Positions 13,301-26,700 of a DNA stretch of 64,000 nucleotides are shown here, piece after piece. The position numbers were made by a program, and so were the translations under genes. The notes under the pieces were generated by a model that was given only the letters and a program-made list of their open reading frames with translations, was not told the DNA's origin and searched no databases. Source of the stretch: Pomacea canaliculata (taxonomy: Eukaryota > Mollusca > Gastropoda > Architaenioglossa > Ampullariidae); contig NC_037593.1 in the NCBI RefSeq assembly GCF_003073045.1, positions 983,525 to 1,047,524 on the forward strand, written 5' to 3'. Within the stretch, counting starts at the first letter, position 1. The number at the start of each line of letters is the position of its first letter.

Positions 13301-16300
13301 AGAAAAGTTTATTAATGCTGCATCAAACCAACACAGGACCAGTAAGTTTATATTTTCATGTATTCCCATATCTACTCATGATCTTGAAAATGATCTATCC
13401 TATAATTAAATCCTCATAGACCAAAGAACGGCATTTTACAAACTTTAAACTTTGCCACATCTAAAATTTACTATCTTACTCGCTATATAAACATTCAGAA
13501 TTTCATCTAATATGCAGTATGTAATACAGATCTATTACAGCAATAAACAACTTACTTGACATACTGAGCTCTTTTTTCTAGAACTTTGCGGGGAGAAAAG
13601 GCCACATTCACAATACCTACATGGTTAGGCTGAAATAGAAAAAAGTTTCACTTGAGGGACCACCAATCATTCACTTCTTGATGTGCAAAAGTAAACCTGT
13701 TTAAATGTGAAGAAACAAACTAATCTTCCTGATGTTTCCATTATTTATTTATACACACACATACATATGTAAATAAATGCAGGAAGCAACTTTTAAAAAC
13801 TGAGACAACAAAATAGCAAGCTTGCTGAGATCGAAGATAAAAATGAACCTTTTCATCATGTAGTGATAAGTGATGCTCTGCTAATAATCGGATTCCAAGT
13901 CGAGAGGTGAGAGTTCGATCCAGGAAAGATTTGATCAGAGTTTCATCCTGTGATGTTTAAAATTTCAAGAAATAAGTAAAGCATATTACTGAGAACTAGT
14001 AGTGCAGTAGTTATAATGCAGCATACACACTTGTCATTAATGTAGCAGTAGATCTGAAGATCCTAATATGGGATGCAATCATTAACTTTTGATGCTGGAT
14101 CCTTGTATCTCAAGCACAGCTATGAAAATTAGTTAAGCCTTGTAATTTGTAAAACTCTACATGACATCAGGAGCAGTTGCCCCATTTCTTCTTGAGCCAG
14201 TCGGGGAAGTCTGACTGTTAAAAATAGCTCTTGACAGTTATTCTGTCAAGAGTGGCAGTCAACATTCTGCTAGAGATAGAACTATTAAAATACAATGTTG
14301 GATGAGTACCACAGCAAAAGAGCCTTAAAAATATTCCAGTACATTTTACCTTGCAGTACACCACTTGATTACCACTTAATAGTTACAATCACAAGTGTAA
14401 GACCGGTATTGCAGTCTACCACACAATAAACAAGCACAAGTAGCTTCAAGCTAGAACCTGGTGCACTAAGAATTACTACTATTATGAGAGAGCTAATGAT
14501 ATTTGTACTTACAGCAATGTGCTTGCGGACTTGAGAAAAGCCTTCAGCTAGTTGAGTGACGACATCTTTGTGGTCATCCAGTAACTGCCGAACAGTCTCT
14601 GCATACTTCTCCTCCTCTTGCAAGTTCCTGATCTAGAAAGCACAACCTCGACTAGTACATATTGATTACACCAAGTTTATTTTTGTGACAAAGCTTCACA
14701 TGAAACCTCACCCATCTCATGGACGTATGTATACACCAGTGTATTTCACACTCTTGAACATCTATGCACCATCCCTAACGTAGTAAAACTTCATATTAAT
14801 CCAGTATTTACTCATTGTGTGAGGCACACTGGTGTGCATGCAACAGATGTCAGTAACAAGAAAAATCAAGAGGGGGCTCCAAAACACACTATCAACTTTA
14901 AAAAAAAAAAATGAAAGAACCTTTGAGGCTGCTGATTGATAAAATTTGCTACTTTCATAAGTTTGTAATTGAAGAGTACTGTTATTTTCTTTTTACTTTT
15001 GTTGGTGGATAGGGTAAACATATATATATATAGAATCTTTGACAGCATAACTTGGCTGGTATTACTATAAGGGCTAGTCTTTGCATAACATGGCTGCTAT
15101 TACTACTTTGCAGTACAACTTCAACATAAATTATCATTAAAAACATTAATTTCCTATAAGCCTTATTACATTTTCACTATATTAGAAAGGTCTTCCTCAT
15201 TTACCTTAAATCTTTTTTGCACCACTATAGCATAAGACTGAAAGTATTCTACATCACACAAGATGACTATCATGTGAAGTAACACAGCTTCTAGAAATGG
15301 TCTGGAACTGTGAGGGGCATCTTGATCACTCAAAATATATGATGTTATTTCTATGCATAATAGATTTTCTATATCAAATAATAAACAACAAAATGACTTA
15401 CAAGTGTAAAGCTGGACAAGATATGGAACGCTCGAATGTAAAGCTCGTGCTGCAAAAGCCAAAGCAAGACTCGATAACAACTTCCACTTTAACATCAAAC
15501 TGTCATCATGAAATAAAATTAATTCATCAATCATAACCATTAAATCAGGCCAGCTTATAGGATTATTTATCCAAGGTATGAGTATGGTAAAATAAAGTTA
15601 CAGAAATGTCTTATCTGTTTATTACACAAGATGCACATATTTCCACATAGCCCTCACACACACACACACAAAGGCACACAGCACTTACAAACACACCTAT
15701 GCACAAACACACACACATACACACGTGCACATACAAAATTGCTTCACTTCTATCCCAACTGTGCCACAGCCTTTGGCACGAAATGTTTAACGTGCAGGGA
15801 GAAAAACTACTTAAAAAACAGGAATCTGATGCTAAATAAAGCTAGCAAGGTGAAACAGTTGTCTACTCCGGCTGACTGCCTACAGCAGCACCCCCACCTT
15901 CCCCTTGTTAATGCTGCTATCGTGCACACAGTAAGGTCTTAAGGAATACTGGATAGGGTTTTAAAATGTGCATAATCAACATTCAGAATCCAGCCGCACA
16001 GTAAAACTGACATTAAATTGTATTTTATGAAGGTGAAGTGGAGGCCTAGAAACAAAGACACATAAAACCCACAAGCAAGAGGAAAATCCTCTATGTTTAT
16101 GCAAAAGCATCCTCATCTTCCCGAGACCTGCAACTTATAGCTACATGAAGTACCTGAAGTCTGCAATCACTCTTCTGGCCCAGATGCATGCTCAATTTTA
16201 TTCCTTATCTTTTGTTTCTAAAATAAACCAGTAACAAGTCACAGCTAAAATTATAAACACCCCCAACATACAGCAACTGACTGAACAAGCTTAGCTGCAA

Positions 16301-19300
16301 AACTGACAAAATGTAAAATCTCTTCTCTGCTTTAAACTCTAAAAATAGTAAGAACTGCTTTAAAAAAAAATATCTGGATGAAGTTATTCTTTGACATCAG
16401 AAGCTGAACCATGTCTACCTTAAGTCTTTACAGTTTACTTTCTTGCCTAGCCATCAGCCATTTTTTTTTGGGGGGGATGGGTTATTTTTGGCCACAGATG
16501 TTTGAATGAATTAGGCAGTTAGCCATTTTCCTTTCCACACATACAACTGATTATGAGTATAAGCAAGCAGTATATTATTTTCACAAATGCAATTTTCATG
16601 TGTTTGTGTTCTTCTGTGGCTAAATCTCTGGGACTCTTAAGAAATAAAACTAAACACAAATGAGGTACAAGCATACAGGGCTGACTGTAGCCCCACCCTT
16701 TCAATAGGCTCACGTGCTCTGGCACACATCTGGTAAATGTCAATGTCCAACAAGAAAAGCCACAGTTTGCACCAGGAATGATAACACAAGGAGGCCAGGC
16801 CAGTGGCTACATCAGGGGCAGAGGAGAAGATAAGGACAGTCTAATCAGTATTTGAACAAAAATATGTGTATATGTGTATGCGTGCGGATGTGTCTGCGTG
16901 TTTATATGTGTGCATGCATGTCTGCACATGTGTGTGTGTGACAAGATAGAAGTGTAACAGGGAGAAATCTCTCAACACTTTTCTGAACTAAAATAATCTA
17001 CTTCCTGCTGGTTGCATTACATTTCTACAACTATTTTCTTTCTCTTGGTTTCAGCTGCTTCATAACCCTTTATATTTTTGTAACTTCAAACACGTGGTTA
17101 AATCAGTCCATGTTATAGAAATTAAAGGAGGGTTAATACTAGCAGCCACTAGTTACCTGGCTGACCAGTGGTTACCATGACGATGACTGTAGGGAGGCAG
17201 TGACCCTGTGTCTGTTGTGTGTGACCTCGACAACTTGACAACAACTGCATGGCACATGAAAGCTAATACTTTCTGTTCATGCACTGAATGTCAGGGTTCA
17301 TGGGGAGAGCAGATGGGTTAAATGTATTGTACCAAGACTGCAAATGACTTGGCTTCATTTATAGAGTGGTATGTCATCCCACCTATAATGTTTCCCTCTT
17401 CAATGCTTACACCTCACTGAAGGGTCCTCTAAAAAATAAGAACTGTTCTCGTGTTTTATGAACTCAGTTTAATTTACATTTGGTACATTAAGGTAACAAG
17501 CATTGTGTCTCCAACAAGTGGACCTAGGAGAATGATTGATCAACACGTTAAAGCTATGTAAGATAATTGCAATCATTTCACGTGTTTGAGTTATGTATTC
17601 TATAATTCTAATCATTAACTCTCTGCTAGAGGGATGTAAGCTAAGCAGGGTAGGTCTTCAGCATGTTAAAGTAGTGATCAATAATATAAGTCTTCTTTAA
17701 TTCATTCTACAGCAAATTATATTTTCTATAAATCAGAACTATGACACTTAATTACTTCTATTGACATTATGTCTTCATTAAAACACAAATATCAAAAACA
17801 AAAAAAAGACAGAAAATATATTTCGGCAATTAATAAAATAAAAGTATCATATTTTATCCAGAGAAAATAAATATCACACCCCACCAACTTTAGTGCTCAG
17901 ATAGCAACAGGACCTGTTTATTCTCCATTGGATTTGTGGAGGGGAAGAGTTGAGTGGAGAACGTGTGTCAGGGAAGACAACCTATTGCCTTACACACTCA
18001 CAAGTAAGCAGCCCAACAAATTATTGCAACCAGTTCCAAATTCTAACCTGAATGTATCACCACTTACCACTTGCAGAATAATGGGATTGCAACCAACTAT
18101 AAATGGCAAGTTACGAAAGCCGGCGATGCGATGTGCGATTCGAACTGGCAACTCCTTGCTCAGATACTGAGCACTTCTCTGCAACAAATTCAGTATCACT
18201 GCTTGGCATCTCTTTTAACACTTGTCAGGGAAAAGTTGCCCCATGAATGATACTCAGTAATACTAACTAGCATTCTCTTCGAAACAAAAGCTTAAAAAGA
18301 ATTTCTCTCTAACTAGCCTCCAAAGTGCCTGTACAAGTTTACAAGCGCCTATGAATTGAAACAGGCAAATTGGTATTAAGTCCAGTTCAAACTTTCATGC
18401 CAGCCAGCTTAATAACAGTAATTCTTGGTACATATTAACAACGCACAATTATACGCATATCACTTGCTCCCATATTACATACAAATATACTAAAGACATG
18501 ACATTTACAGCATAGTCTAAAGTAAGCTTATATAGATGTTATATAGCTCATTTCACTATGAGTGAAAATGTCATTTTGGATAATTGGAGACTGCAAGTTT
18601 ATGGTCTTTAACGTTTGTCCTCATATTTAAACAAAGTACACTCCAACAAAAAATTTAAATAATCCTAATTCCCTATATATCTACTAGTGTAGACTAAGGC
18701 TGCACCAATGCTACATTTTGTAGGTCTGTTTTTAAGTCTCTGGCAACAGCTTCAATACTGGAGCAAACAAGGAAGAGGAAAAACACAGCAAACCAGCAAG
18801 TTTAATCCTCTAATGCTGAAAATGTGGAGACACCACGAGGTTCAAGATGAAGCAAACTGAAAAATTCTACTTTGTAGCCCTGCTTTGTTTACAGTGGGAA
18901 GAGAAGTTTGGTTTTGTGACACATGTAGACATGATAGCCTACCCTTATGTGTACAAACCTTTATGGGTAATTTTTAGGGGACTTTTTGATTTGTTTTATT
19001 TGTAATAATAAAGCTACCAGTATTCTGTCCATACCCAGAGCATGCACTAGCAGGAGAATGTTTTACTAAGTTCAGGTAAATTTTACACTATTCCTGTTTA
19101 CAGAAATAATAGGCACTAGATGAATTGTCTGTTGTGTCAGTGTGTGGGTGTGTGATGTTGTAGGTGTGCTTTATGAATGGTTTTAAATGTAAGATTGCTT
19201 GTTTTTCAATTTTGCTATGATGTTCCACTTGCTTCATATCCTTGTACCTAACAACTATATTTTTCAGTTTTTCATAACTGAAAACACTTTCCAAGTTACA

Positions 19301-21435
19301 ACTGCCCAATGGGATTAATAAAGCTATTCATTTGAACATTTAAGATCATTCCTCTAGGTGTCCTTCAAACTGAATCATTGATCAACAAGCTTGGAGTGAA
19401 TTCCTGATTAGAAAGTGACGTGAAGTTTACCTATTCCAGCATCTTATCTTATTTACACTGTTTACTTCACCCATTTTTTTTTTTTTAACTGTGCCCGATT
19501 TCTCATTAGAAACTAGATTAAGAGTTCACCTGTCATAAAAGTTACACTTTGTGCGTCGTATCATTGGATTTAGAGCACCATGTACTTTAAATGGTACCAG
19601 TATCAATGGATCCAGGACACCATGGGTTAATAAGAAACAGTTGCAGTAGCAAAGGTTTTCTTTCTATTAGTATTACCAATAGCACAATTGAAATAGCACC
19701 ATGCCAAATCAGGTATCAAACATTAAGGTACATACACAGAGGCATGCAAATCCTCTCTCTAGTTGTAATGGCCAACAGCCTAACCATAAAAAATGTTAGT
19801 CTTGAGTTTTGAGTTTTTTTACCCCTATTCTCCAATCTGCCCCCCTGTGTGAAATATAAACGATGAAGCACATTTTGTTCTTTGTTATACTGCCTTATAA
19901 CCTCTTAGGACAAGGCTTATTCAACTAAAAAGAAAAAAAGCTACACCATGCCAGACAGCTTTAAAGTGAGTCCGTTATTAACTTCAGCCAACAAAACTGT
20001 TGTGAAGAAAATGGTGTTTATTTTTATCAATATTTTAAATTTAAAAATGCTGCTGTAGACTGTGATTAGCCCACGTGTTTATAAAATTTATGTGCTAGTT
20101 AGTACTTGTTACCTATAGTTTCAGTACATCTGCATTGTCTATGATTATTATTGTTGTTTACACACTTTCTGTGAGGCTTTAGCCCATGAATGATCATCAT
20201 CCAATCTCTCTCCTCCCCATCTCAGGATGAACAACTCACCAAAATATGACTCTTGTCCGGGCTCTTTCCAGCATAAAGGATGGCTGCTGGAGTCAGGCGC
20301 ACAGATGGCTGAATAATAAGAAGAATTTGTTTAAAAATACAGATAATGATAATTTTACTATGTCTAATAAAAAAAAGCTTCACAAGAAATATGCGAATCT
20401 AAAGGACAGCAAAACTCTTTACTTGACCATGAACAGCATCTATTCCATGATCTGGCTGTAAAATATATATAAAACTCTAAAACCATAGTGCCACAGCATT
20501 ACTATGAATTGTGTCAAGAAAGTGTGAACAATGCCACAGCATGTTGACAGTACTATTGAGGGCTATACAAACTGCACAACTCTACAACAGGAACTTGTGT
20601 AAGTACATACACAACAGTGCTAAACATGACATATGTAATACATGTGGATTATTGTACAGGTCTTTACAAGTATATTGTTATCAGCACTCATACCAGTGAA
20701 TTGCTAAGTATATGATGTGGGTGTGTTTGAGCACGTGTAAGGATTTATCATGACGACCAACACGTGTACACTTGTGTCACTGTTGTTGCTAAAAGCTAAA
20801 GTGTGAGAAAAAGTGTGTCGTCTCAGAGAAAGACAACAGAGGTAGGCTGCAGTAAACAGAGTACATGCATGAACAAATGAAGTGCAATACACAAAATGTG
20901 TTTTGTTACTCATCAGGAGGGAACATTTACCAGTATTTTTGTTGATGTGTTGTACTTGTCTTACCCATATATCACACATTGTAACACAGTGCTGATGTTA
21001 CAATAACTGCAGAAAACAGCAGAGTTGGAGTGAAAAGCTGTTTCCTGTAGTGTCCGTGTGTGGGTTTTTATTGTCTATTATTATTATTCTACCCATACAA
21101 CGTGTGGCACCGGTCTGTTTGGTGACAGTACTGCGGTGTGACTGTGTGACTCGGGCAAGCGTATGGGGTCTGTGGTGCATTTCAATGTGTCAAGGAGCTG
21201 AAGGAGGCTGAAACACACTGATTACCTTGCCAGCGGCCTGGTCAATGGCACTTTGGTAGTAAAACGAGGTAACTGACTGCGACCTCTCTCGCTCAGTCAG
21301 TCTGGTGTACAGCTCTTCGGAAAAACTTCGTTTGGTGACCACAAAGGCCGAAGGTGCGGCACCACTGACACTTCCGGCCCTCGTCAGCATCCCGCAGGCA
21401 CACACAGCCCTTTGCACAGACATACTGAAAGCCAT
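10360..21435 (-). CDS. BCKDK: Branched-chain alpha-ketoacid dehydrogenase kinase, mitochondrial (complete, 11 exons)
   Basis: Mitochondrial kinase of the GHKL fold that phosphorylates and inactivates the E1-alpha subunit of the branched-chain ketoacid dehydrogenase complex, so slowing Leu, Ile and Val breakdown. Exons in transcript order: 21226-21435, 20240-20308, 18068-18178, 15402-15449, 14513-14632, 13849-13947, 13556-13629, 12818-12946, 12118-12207, 11249-11413 and 10360-10504. They sum to 1260 bp, 419 aa, against 412 in human. Residues 1 to about 35 form a basic, hydroxylated targeting peptide. Residues 51-67 ([17 protein letters not shown]) match the family start of the mature enzyme. 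Visible motifs: EHH at 210-212, N-box ELLKNAFR at 280-287, G1 box DRGGGIP at 320-326, G2 box GYGFGLP at 372-378 and the diagnostic end [11 protein letters not shown]. The start ATG is 21433-21435; a second in-frame ATG lies four codons later. Exon 6 has a weak donor (GTTCAT). Introns hold CA/TG microsatellites and a LINE tail. Confidence 0.95.
11624..11990 (+). mobile_element. 3' end of a CR1/L2-like LINE in a BCKDK intron
   Basis: The + strand encodes a decayed reverse-transcriptase tail. It reads Val-Gln-Asn-Ser-Ala-Ala, then Cys-Glu-His-Val-Thr, then SLHWLPLKA, the usual C-terminal block of CR1/L2-type LINEs. A 3' UTR follows, ending in an (ATT)n tail near 11964-11978. About 250 bp are clearly alike the larger copy at 34.5-35.2 kb, including the closing TCTTGGTCGTGAT motif. 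The 5' part is missing and the frame is broken. It sits antisense to the host gene, between exons 9 and 10. Confidence 0.7.
12300..12445 (+). repeat. Possible LINE 3'-UTR remnant
   Basis: Partly alike 34860-34945, sharing TGTTCACTAAGT and a CATGACTGTCATGTCATCAC-like stretch. It is probably a small scrap of the same CR1/L2-like 3' UTR. The likeness is patchy. Confidence 0.3.
15645..15735. repeat. CA-rich microsatellite
   Basis: Imperfect (CA)n with interruptions, between BCKDK exons 3 and 4. A short open frame over it is only a low-complexity shadow. Confidence 0.7.
16862..16945. repeat. TG-rich microsatellite
   Basis: Imperfect (TG)n/(TGCG)n run in the same BCKDK intron. Confidence 0.65.
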
Positions 21436-21960
21436 CTTCTTTCTGCAAGAAATGGTCGTTTTTTGCTTGGTTTGCCTCCAGCAAACAGCACTTGACGGCA
21501 CCTCCACTCCAAGATGAATGCAGCCACAGGACACTGGCCGCCTGCCTGGCGGAGCGAGCAGATGGTTGTCAGCACCCACAGCCGGCAGCACGCGCTTGTA
21601 AACAAGATAAAGGGCTGATGACAAATCTTCTTTGGCGATATAACCAATATTTCCTTGGAAAACTGGGTCTGTTGTGACCCATACTGTGTGGAAACTGGAC
21701 ACCACCGCGTGAAGTGCTGCAAGAGGTCGCGTTGTGTCGCTCTCACTCCATCGCTCCACGAGGCCTTGACGGCGATTGGTGGAAGAGAAAGTAGGACACG
21801 CTGGCCTCGTTGTCGGCCCTCCACGTACCGCGCTCTCGCCGCCAGCCGCGGCTCTACTGACACACAAAGGTCCGTGGTCAAGGCTGAAAAACAAAACATG
21901 GAATCCTCTTTGGTCTAACGGCTCTAACAGTAGAGGGCTGGGTGCGAGGGGAGGGCTGAG
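21436..21960 (-). promoter_or_regulatory. CpG-rich 5' region of BCKDK
   Basis: This stretch is clearly richer in G, C and CpG (for example CCGCGCTCTCGCCGCCAGCC) than the AT-rich surroundings and lies directly upstream of the BCKDK start codon. No TATA box was recognised. The BCKDK frame stays open upstream to about 21894, but that extension does not resemble the kinase family and is taken as 5' UTR or promoter. Confidence 0.4.
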
Positions 21961-22109
21961 GTGTTAGCGATGACGTCAAGGACAACGAACCGTAGCGCCT
22001 TTGGCCTTTGGCCTTAGGCCGGGTTGGTGCACCACAGGTGAAGGACAATGACCTCGACACGTGGACATCCAAAGAAGCGACATCCACGTAATGCGTGAAC
22101 TGTACTTAG

Positions 22110-22720
22110 GCCGCCTTGACTCTACGCAAGAAAATATAAACAAAGCAAAAATATGGGGAAAGAGTTGTCGTGTACAGGACGACCAGTCCAGTCTTTGACT
22201 TCAAAAGTCAGTTCTTGCTCTGACCGACCACCGCGATGTCCACTACCCTCCAGGCTACCTTGACAGGGTGTCGTGCCGGGTCGTGCCGGGTCACGTGGCC
22301 ACGTCGCTTGACTGTTGAAAGTAGAGGTTCCTGGTGTCCTACGAGTGTGGCCATCTTGTTTCCTACAAAGTCGTTGGTTCTGTGTTCTGTGTATGAGATC
22401 CGGGGGCAGCCTCCTCAGGCTCTTGTTCAGCAATGGCCGGATTCTCCTTTCCGTCTCGGCGAGTAGAGTCCACGTGTCACATCCGTAGAGCAGGATGGGT
22501 ACTACCAGGGGTTTGTACAGCTTGTACTTGGTATAGTGAACCTTATCTTATGGCTATGCCACATCCTATCTAGTCTAGCCATTACCGCTGTTGTCGCGAT
22601 CCTGATGTGGATATTTGACACGGAGCTGCCGTCCTTGGAGAGGATGATCATGTTAACAAAAACACGACCGTATGGGTGAAGTAAGGGCAGTAGTGTATAA
22701 AGTGTCAACCTGGCGTGTTT
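22110..22720 (-). mobile_element. LINE fragment (C-terminal end of the reverse-transcriptase ORF), family A
   Basis: On the minus strand a broken frame reads LSKDGSSVSNIHIRIATT, then MARLDRMWHS, the thumb-side block of a non-LTR reverse transcriptase. After a frame change comes a tail with Thr-Gly-Arg-Pro-Val-His-Asp. Several frame breaks; truncated at both ends. The 3' tail is shared with the copy at 35.64-35.87 kb. It lies in the intergenic gap upstream of BCKDK. LINE clade not assigned. Confidence 0.65.
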
Positions 22721-23774
22721 TTTCTAGTTTACATTTACATCTAGTCTGCCGCATACGGGTACCTTAACTATCAGAACTGAAATAAAACTGATTACACCCG
22801 AACAACCTTCTAATGTCCTCGATTCATTCTATTGCAGTGTGATGAGGTTTGATGTGGCTGGGTGGGAATGGACAAATACCCAAGTATTTCGATATTTTGT
22901 CTATCACGTCTGAATCAGAAATATATTTTAAATCTTTATAAATCGTTTGATTTTTGTCAGGGTTATGTTTTTTTTCTGTAATAGTTTTTTTTTATATATA
23001 TATTTCAGAACCATTCAGAACACAGTGGCATAGGAATTATAGGGGCAAGATGGGCAGTGGTCCCCTCAAAAAAGAAACTGAGGGGACAAGAATATCTTTT
23101 GCCCCCCACTCCCATCCTACCCAGTGCTTGAGATGTGATTTTTCACAAAGTACAAAGAAGGTAGAGGAACCGAGAGATGGAGAGAAAAGACAAATCTTTC
23201 TTTACGATGGTAACAGAATAAGGAAGAGCTATATTCTCTTACACATAGCACAAAACAAATTCATTATCAAAGAAGACTCGGGGGGAGGGGTGTTGGTTTT
23301 TTGTGGGTTGTGGTTGTTGTTTTGTTTTGTTTTTTTTGCACACAGAATGTGATTAATACAAATATCGGGACATCGCTGGGAACCCGATGACCGCTGTATT
23401 AGGAGGAACCGCCATGACCCACACCCGTCGTCTGTAATTATAGTAATTACAGCAGCCTTCCATACCCACAATATGTACTGCCATCTCATTTATTGATATC
23501 AGAAGTAAAAAATAATTGAGTGAACAGCAGACTTCGCATGACAGTTTCTAAAAAGAAAGAACTTATTGATGGCGAGAGCTGCAGATCCAAGCGGCTAAAA
23601 ATAGCGCGTAGGAAGACGATGGTGTGGAGTAGTCTCCCCTTGCCGACAGGGGGCGCGCGACGCCAAACGGAAACAAACTGTGGGGAGTGGTCCAAGGTGA
23701 CTAGAGATCTCACAGGATGACACACAAACACTTGAGCAACAAGCACTGCATGTCCACGCGTTGAGTGCAGCATC
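22721..23774. other. Intergenic gap upstream of the duplicated-module membrane protein
   Basis: AT-rich with T runs and a short TA microsatellite near 22990-23004. Nothing coding is recognised. The last 250 bp become richer in CpG (GCGCGCGACGCC near 23651) and may contain the promoter of the gene starting at 23775. The 151-aa minus-strand frame over 23486-23941 is antisense to that gene's first exon. Confidence 0.4.
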
Positions 23775-26700
23775 ATGGAGACGCAGAGTTCCTTTACCAT
23801 GGAACTGTCAGCTATCGTCCTCAGCTGCTTGGCAGCGATTATCTTGTGCATCATCAAACTACCGCACGTCCTTGTAGTCGACGCTGTGTACACCGTGCTG
23901 GGTGGTGCTTGTACACTGTGGTACACCGCCGATGTCCTCAATGAGGTACGAATTTCTAGTCGTTGTGCTTCAAACTAAAGTGCTAATTATTCTCCAGTCT
24001 CTGTACTTACGTACCACCGTCATGAAGTGACATTTTCCATTCTCGCTAATAAACACCACTGCGGATTGCCATTCTCGAAATGTGTGATATATATGGTATT
24101 GATGTAGACAATGAAGATGGAATCTTTGAATAACAGCTGCTGAAATAATTTGATTCACCGTCAAAATGTCAGACACGTTTTACTTGCATTAACATAACCA
24201 GTTAGATCTAGAAACTATTCAGTTTCTACATTTATATTTAGATTTAAACATTTTATAAACTTTTGCAAATGGTAAAGAACCCTTTGTAAACGTTTATAAA
24301 ATGTTTAAATGCTATCTGGGATATGTTCCCTTCTGGTTATAAAAATACAAGTGGACCATTCCATTTTTGTTTCGTTACAGCAGCGTTGTTTGATAAACCC
24401 TTACAAGTGACGTTTTTAAAGACCAACCTGAATGGTTTGCGTTTTTTGCAGATATCAGTAGATATGGACGATATAAACATAACCTGTAAATTTCAGCCTC
24501 CAAAACTGATCAGTTAATTAATTAACCGCTGCCAAAGTACGCGATTCGCACCTGCGATCAACGAGCCCCGCTAACAGTGTACTACGTGACGTTGGTACAC
24601 CATTCACGACATTGCCAGTCGTCAACACCACACAGTGTACTACGTCACGCTAACCGTGTACTTCGTAACGTTGGTACACCATTCACATTACCAGCTGTCA
24701 ACACCAATCAGAGCGACATGTCGGGTTATTCGGACGTTGAAACTGGCATTTCTCGTGCTAAAGTAGCAGTTTTTCAGAACCACGAGAAATGCAGACTGTC
24801 AGCGTCTGAATAATCTCAACTGCCGCTCATTCTCTCTCTCTGATTTGTGTTGACTGCAGGCAATGCTGTGAATGGTGTACCAACGTGACGTAGTACACTC
24901 TTAGCGGTGCTCGTTGATCGCAGGTGTGAATCGTAGTGGATAATTAATTAACAGATGGATTTGGAAGGCTGAAATTTACAGGTTAGTTTTATATCGCCTA
25001 GATCTACTGATATCTGCAAACGCAAACCGTTCAGGTTGATTTTTTAAGTCTCGATTGTAAAACTGACCTAAGCCAGCAGGCTAGAACAGCCGTCATAGGA
25101 AGCATTAAAAAATGGTACAGATGAAGAGACAGTTACTTTTATTTATTGACTTCTCCCATCCACAGTACAGCAGAGGGATCGTTCTGGACATACATCATAT
25201 CTTCTTGGCCAAGATCCGAGTTGTTAACCTTTTGACGACGACAGTCAGCTGGTTGCTGATCCGCAAGTCTGTGGACATCACTACCAGGAGTGCTGTCAGC
25301 TTCTCTCGGTTTATCGTAAGTTGCCCACGATGACAATGTTAGCTTCGGTCATTACGTCTAGTTATGATCGCCTTCATACTGAAGCTTTTGAACGCAGGAC
25401 TGCGTTATTTCATGTTCAGCTGAGTTTGTTACGTTTTGTTTGTTTGCATTTGTTTCGAGTCACCACCGCGTAGGGACAAAACAGAAAACTCTTACAAACC
25501 GACCTGTATAAAAAGGGTCAACTGTCCAAGTTAATCTGGTGATTCGATCTAAACTCGTACCTAATTAATGTAAAGCTCAAAATCAGTTCCTTTATATAGC
25601 ACTGAGCGTCCGGGATTAGGTAGTTAGCCTGACTGGTCACACCAAACCTTCTTAAAATATTCTGTGGTGTTTATGGTCTTCCAGCATCCCAACATGCAAT
25701 ATCGTCATCAGGGGCAGCTCCTTCATATGTTCTAATGAGCACGCATGATACACGTGTAAGTCGGTTACTAACCAAAGACATGTGCCGACAAATGTATGTA
25801 TTCACACCACTATAAGAATGCAATTTTTCTTCCTTTGCAGACCTACGCCATCTCTGCCATTGTCATGATTATGGCACACGGAACGAATAGCTTCACACGA
25901 GCAGTTAGTATTTGTTCCTGTGATTACACAACTTTTGATGACGTCAGTCACCGCGACCGACATGAACAAGGACGACAAGAAAGACGACCTGCAGGGCGGG
26001 CTCCAGAGGGAGGCCGCAGAAAATAAAATAGAAATGTAATCTTCGGACATGGGCATCTTTTGTAGACACTGGCATTTTCTCTGGACATGATCATTTTCTT
26101 TAGACGACATTAACGTGTTTACGAAAGGAACAACCATTTGACGCCGACTAAAGGGGGACTTGGCACTAGTACAATACTTTATATTAACAGAGTGCCAGAA
26201 TAAGAGATTAAAGATGCTTTATGACTGGCATTGCTATTTCAGTGCCACTAGCTTACAAGACTACAGAAACTAATACCGCACATCATACTTCAGCCGCAAG
26301 CCTACAAGGACACCAACAATTAGATGGCATATCATGAGCATTTACTAGGAACATTCAAATTATTTTAAGATTTTAGTTACACTGATAAAATATGCTTATG
26401 AGAGTATCACTTGTTGACTCGCTTACTACAAAGACGTTGTTAGTCGATTTAGCTAACATGAAATCACGAAAAAACCCCGCGGGACTGACGTGCTGTACAC
26501 CTGTGTCAGCATCTAGCTTACAGCACTATTCCCACCACCCTGTGGGCCGTGGTTCTGGGGATGCAGATGTTCAAAACTGGCACTCGGGTCAACGCCCACA
26601 TCCGAACAAGTGACATCAACCTCTTTTTGGTTGTGGACATGTTTCTTCACCTCGTTCTGGGCCTGGCTGACATCATTCACCCATTCGTCATCGCCGACAT

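Noticed and set aside
13870-13925. tRNA- or SINE-like text (GCTCTGCTAATAATCGG followed by GAGAGTTCGATCC)
   Set aside because: On the minus strand this is BCKDK exon 6 ([20 protein letters not shown]), in frame with the neighbouring exons; the likeness to a tRNA B box is chance.
23486-23941. 151-aa minus-strand open frame
   Set aside because: It overlaps exon 1 of the membrane protein in antisense, has no family features, and its composition follows from the + strand exon.
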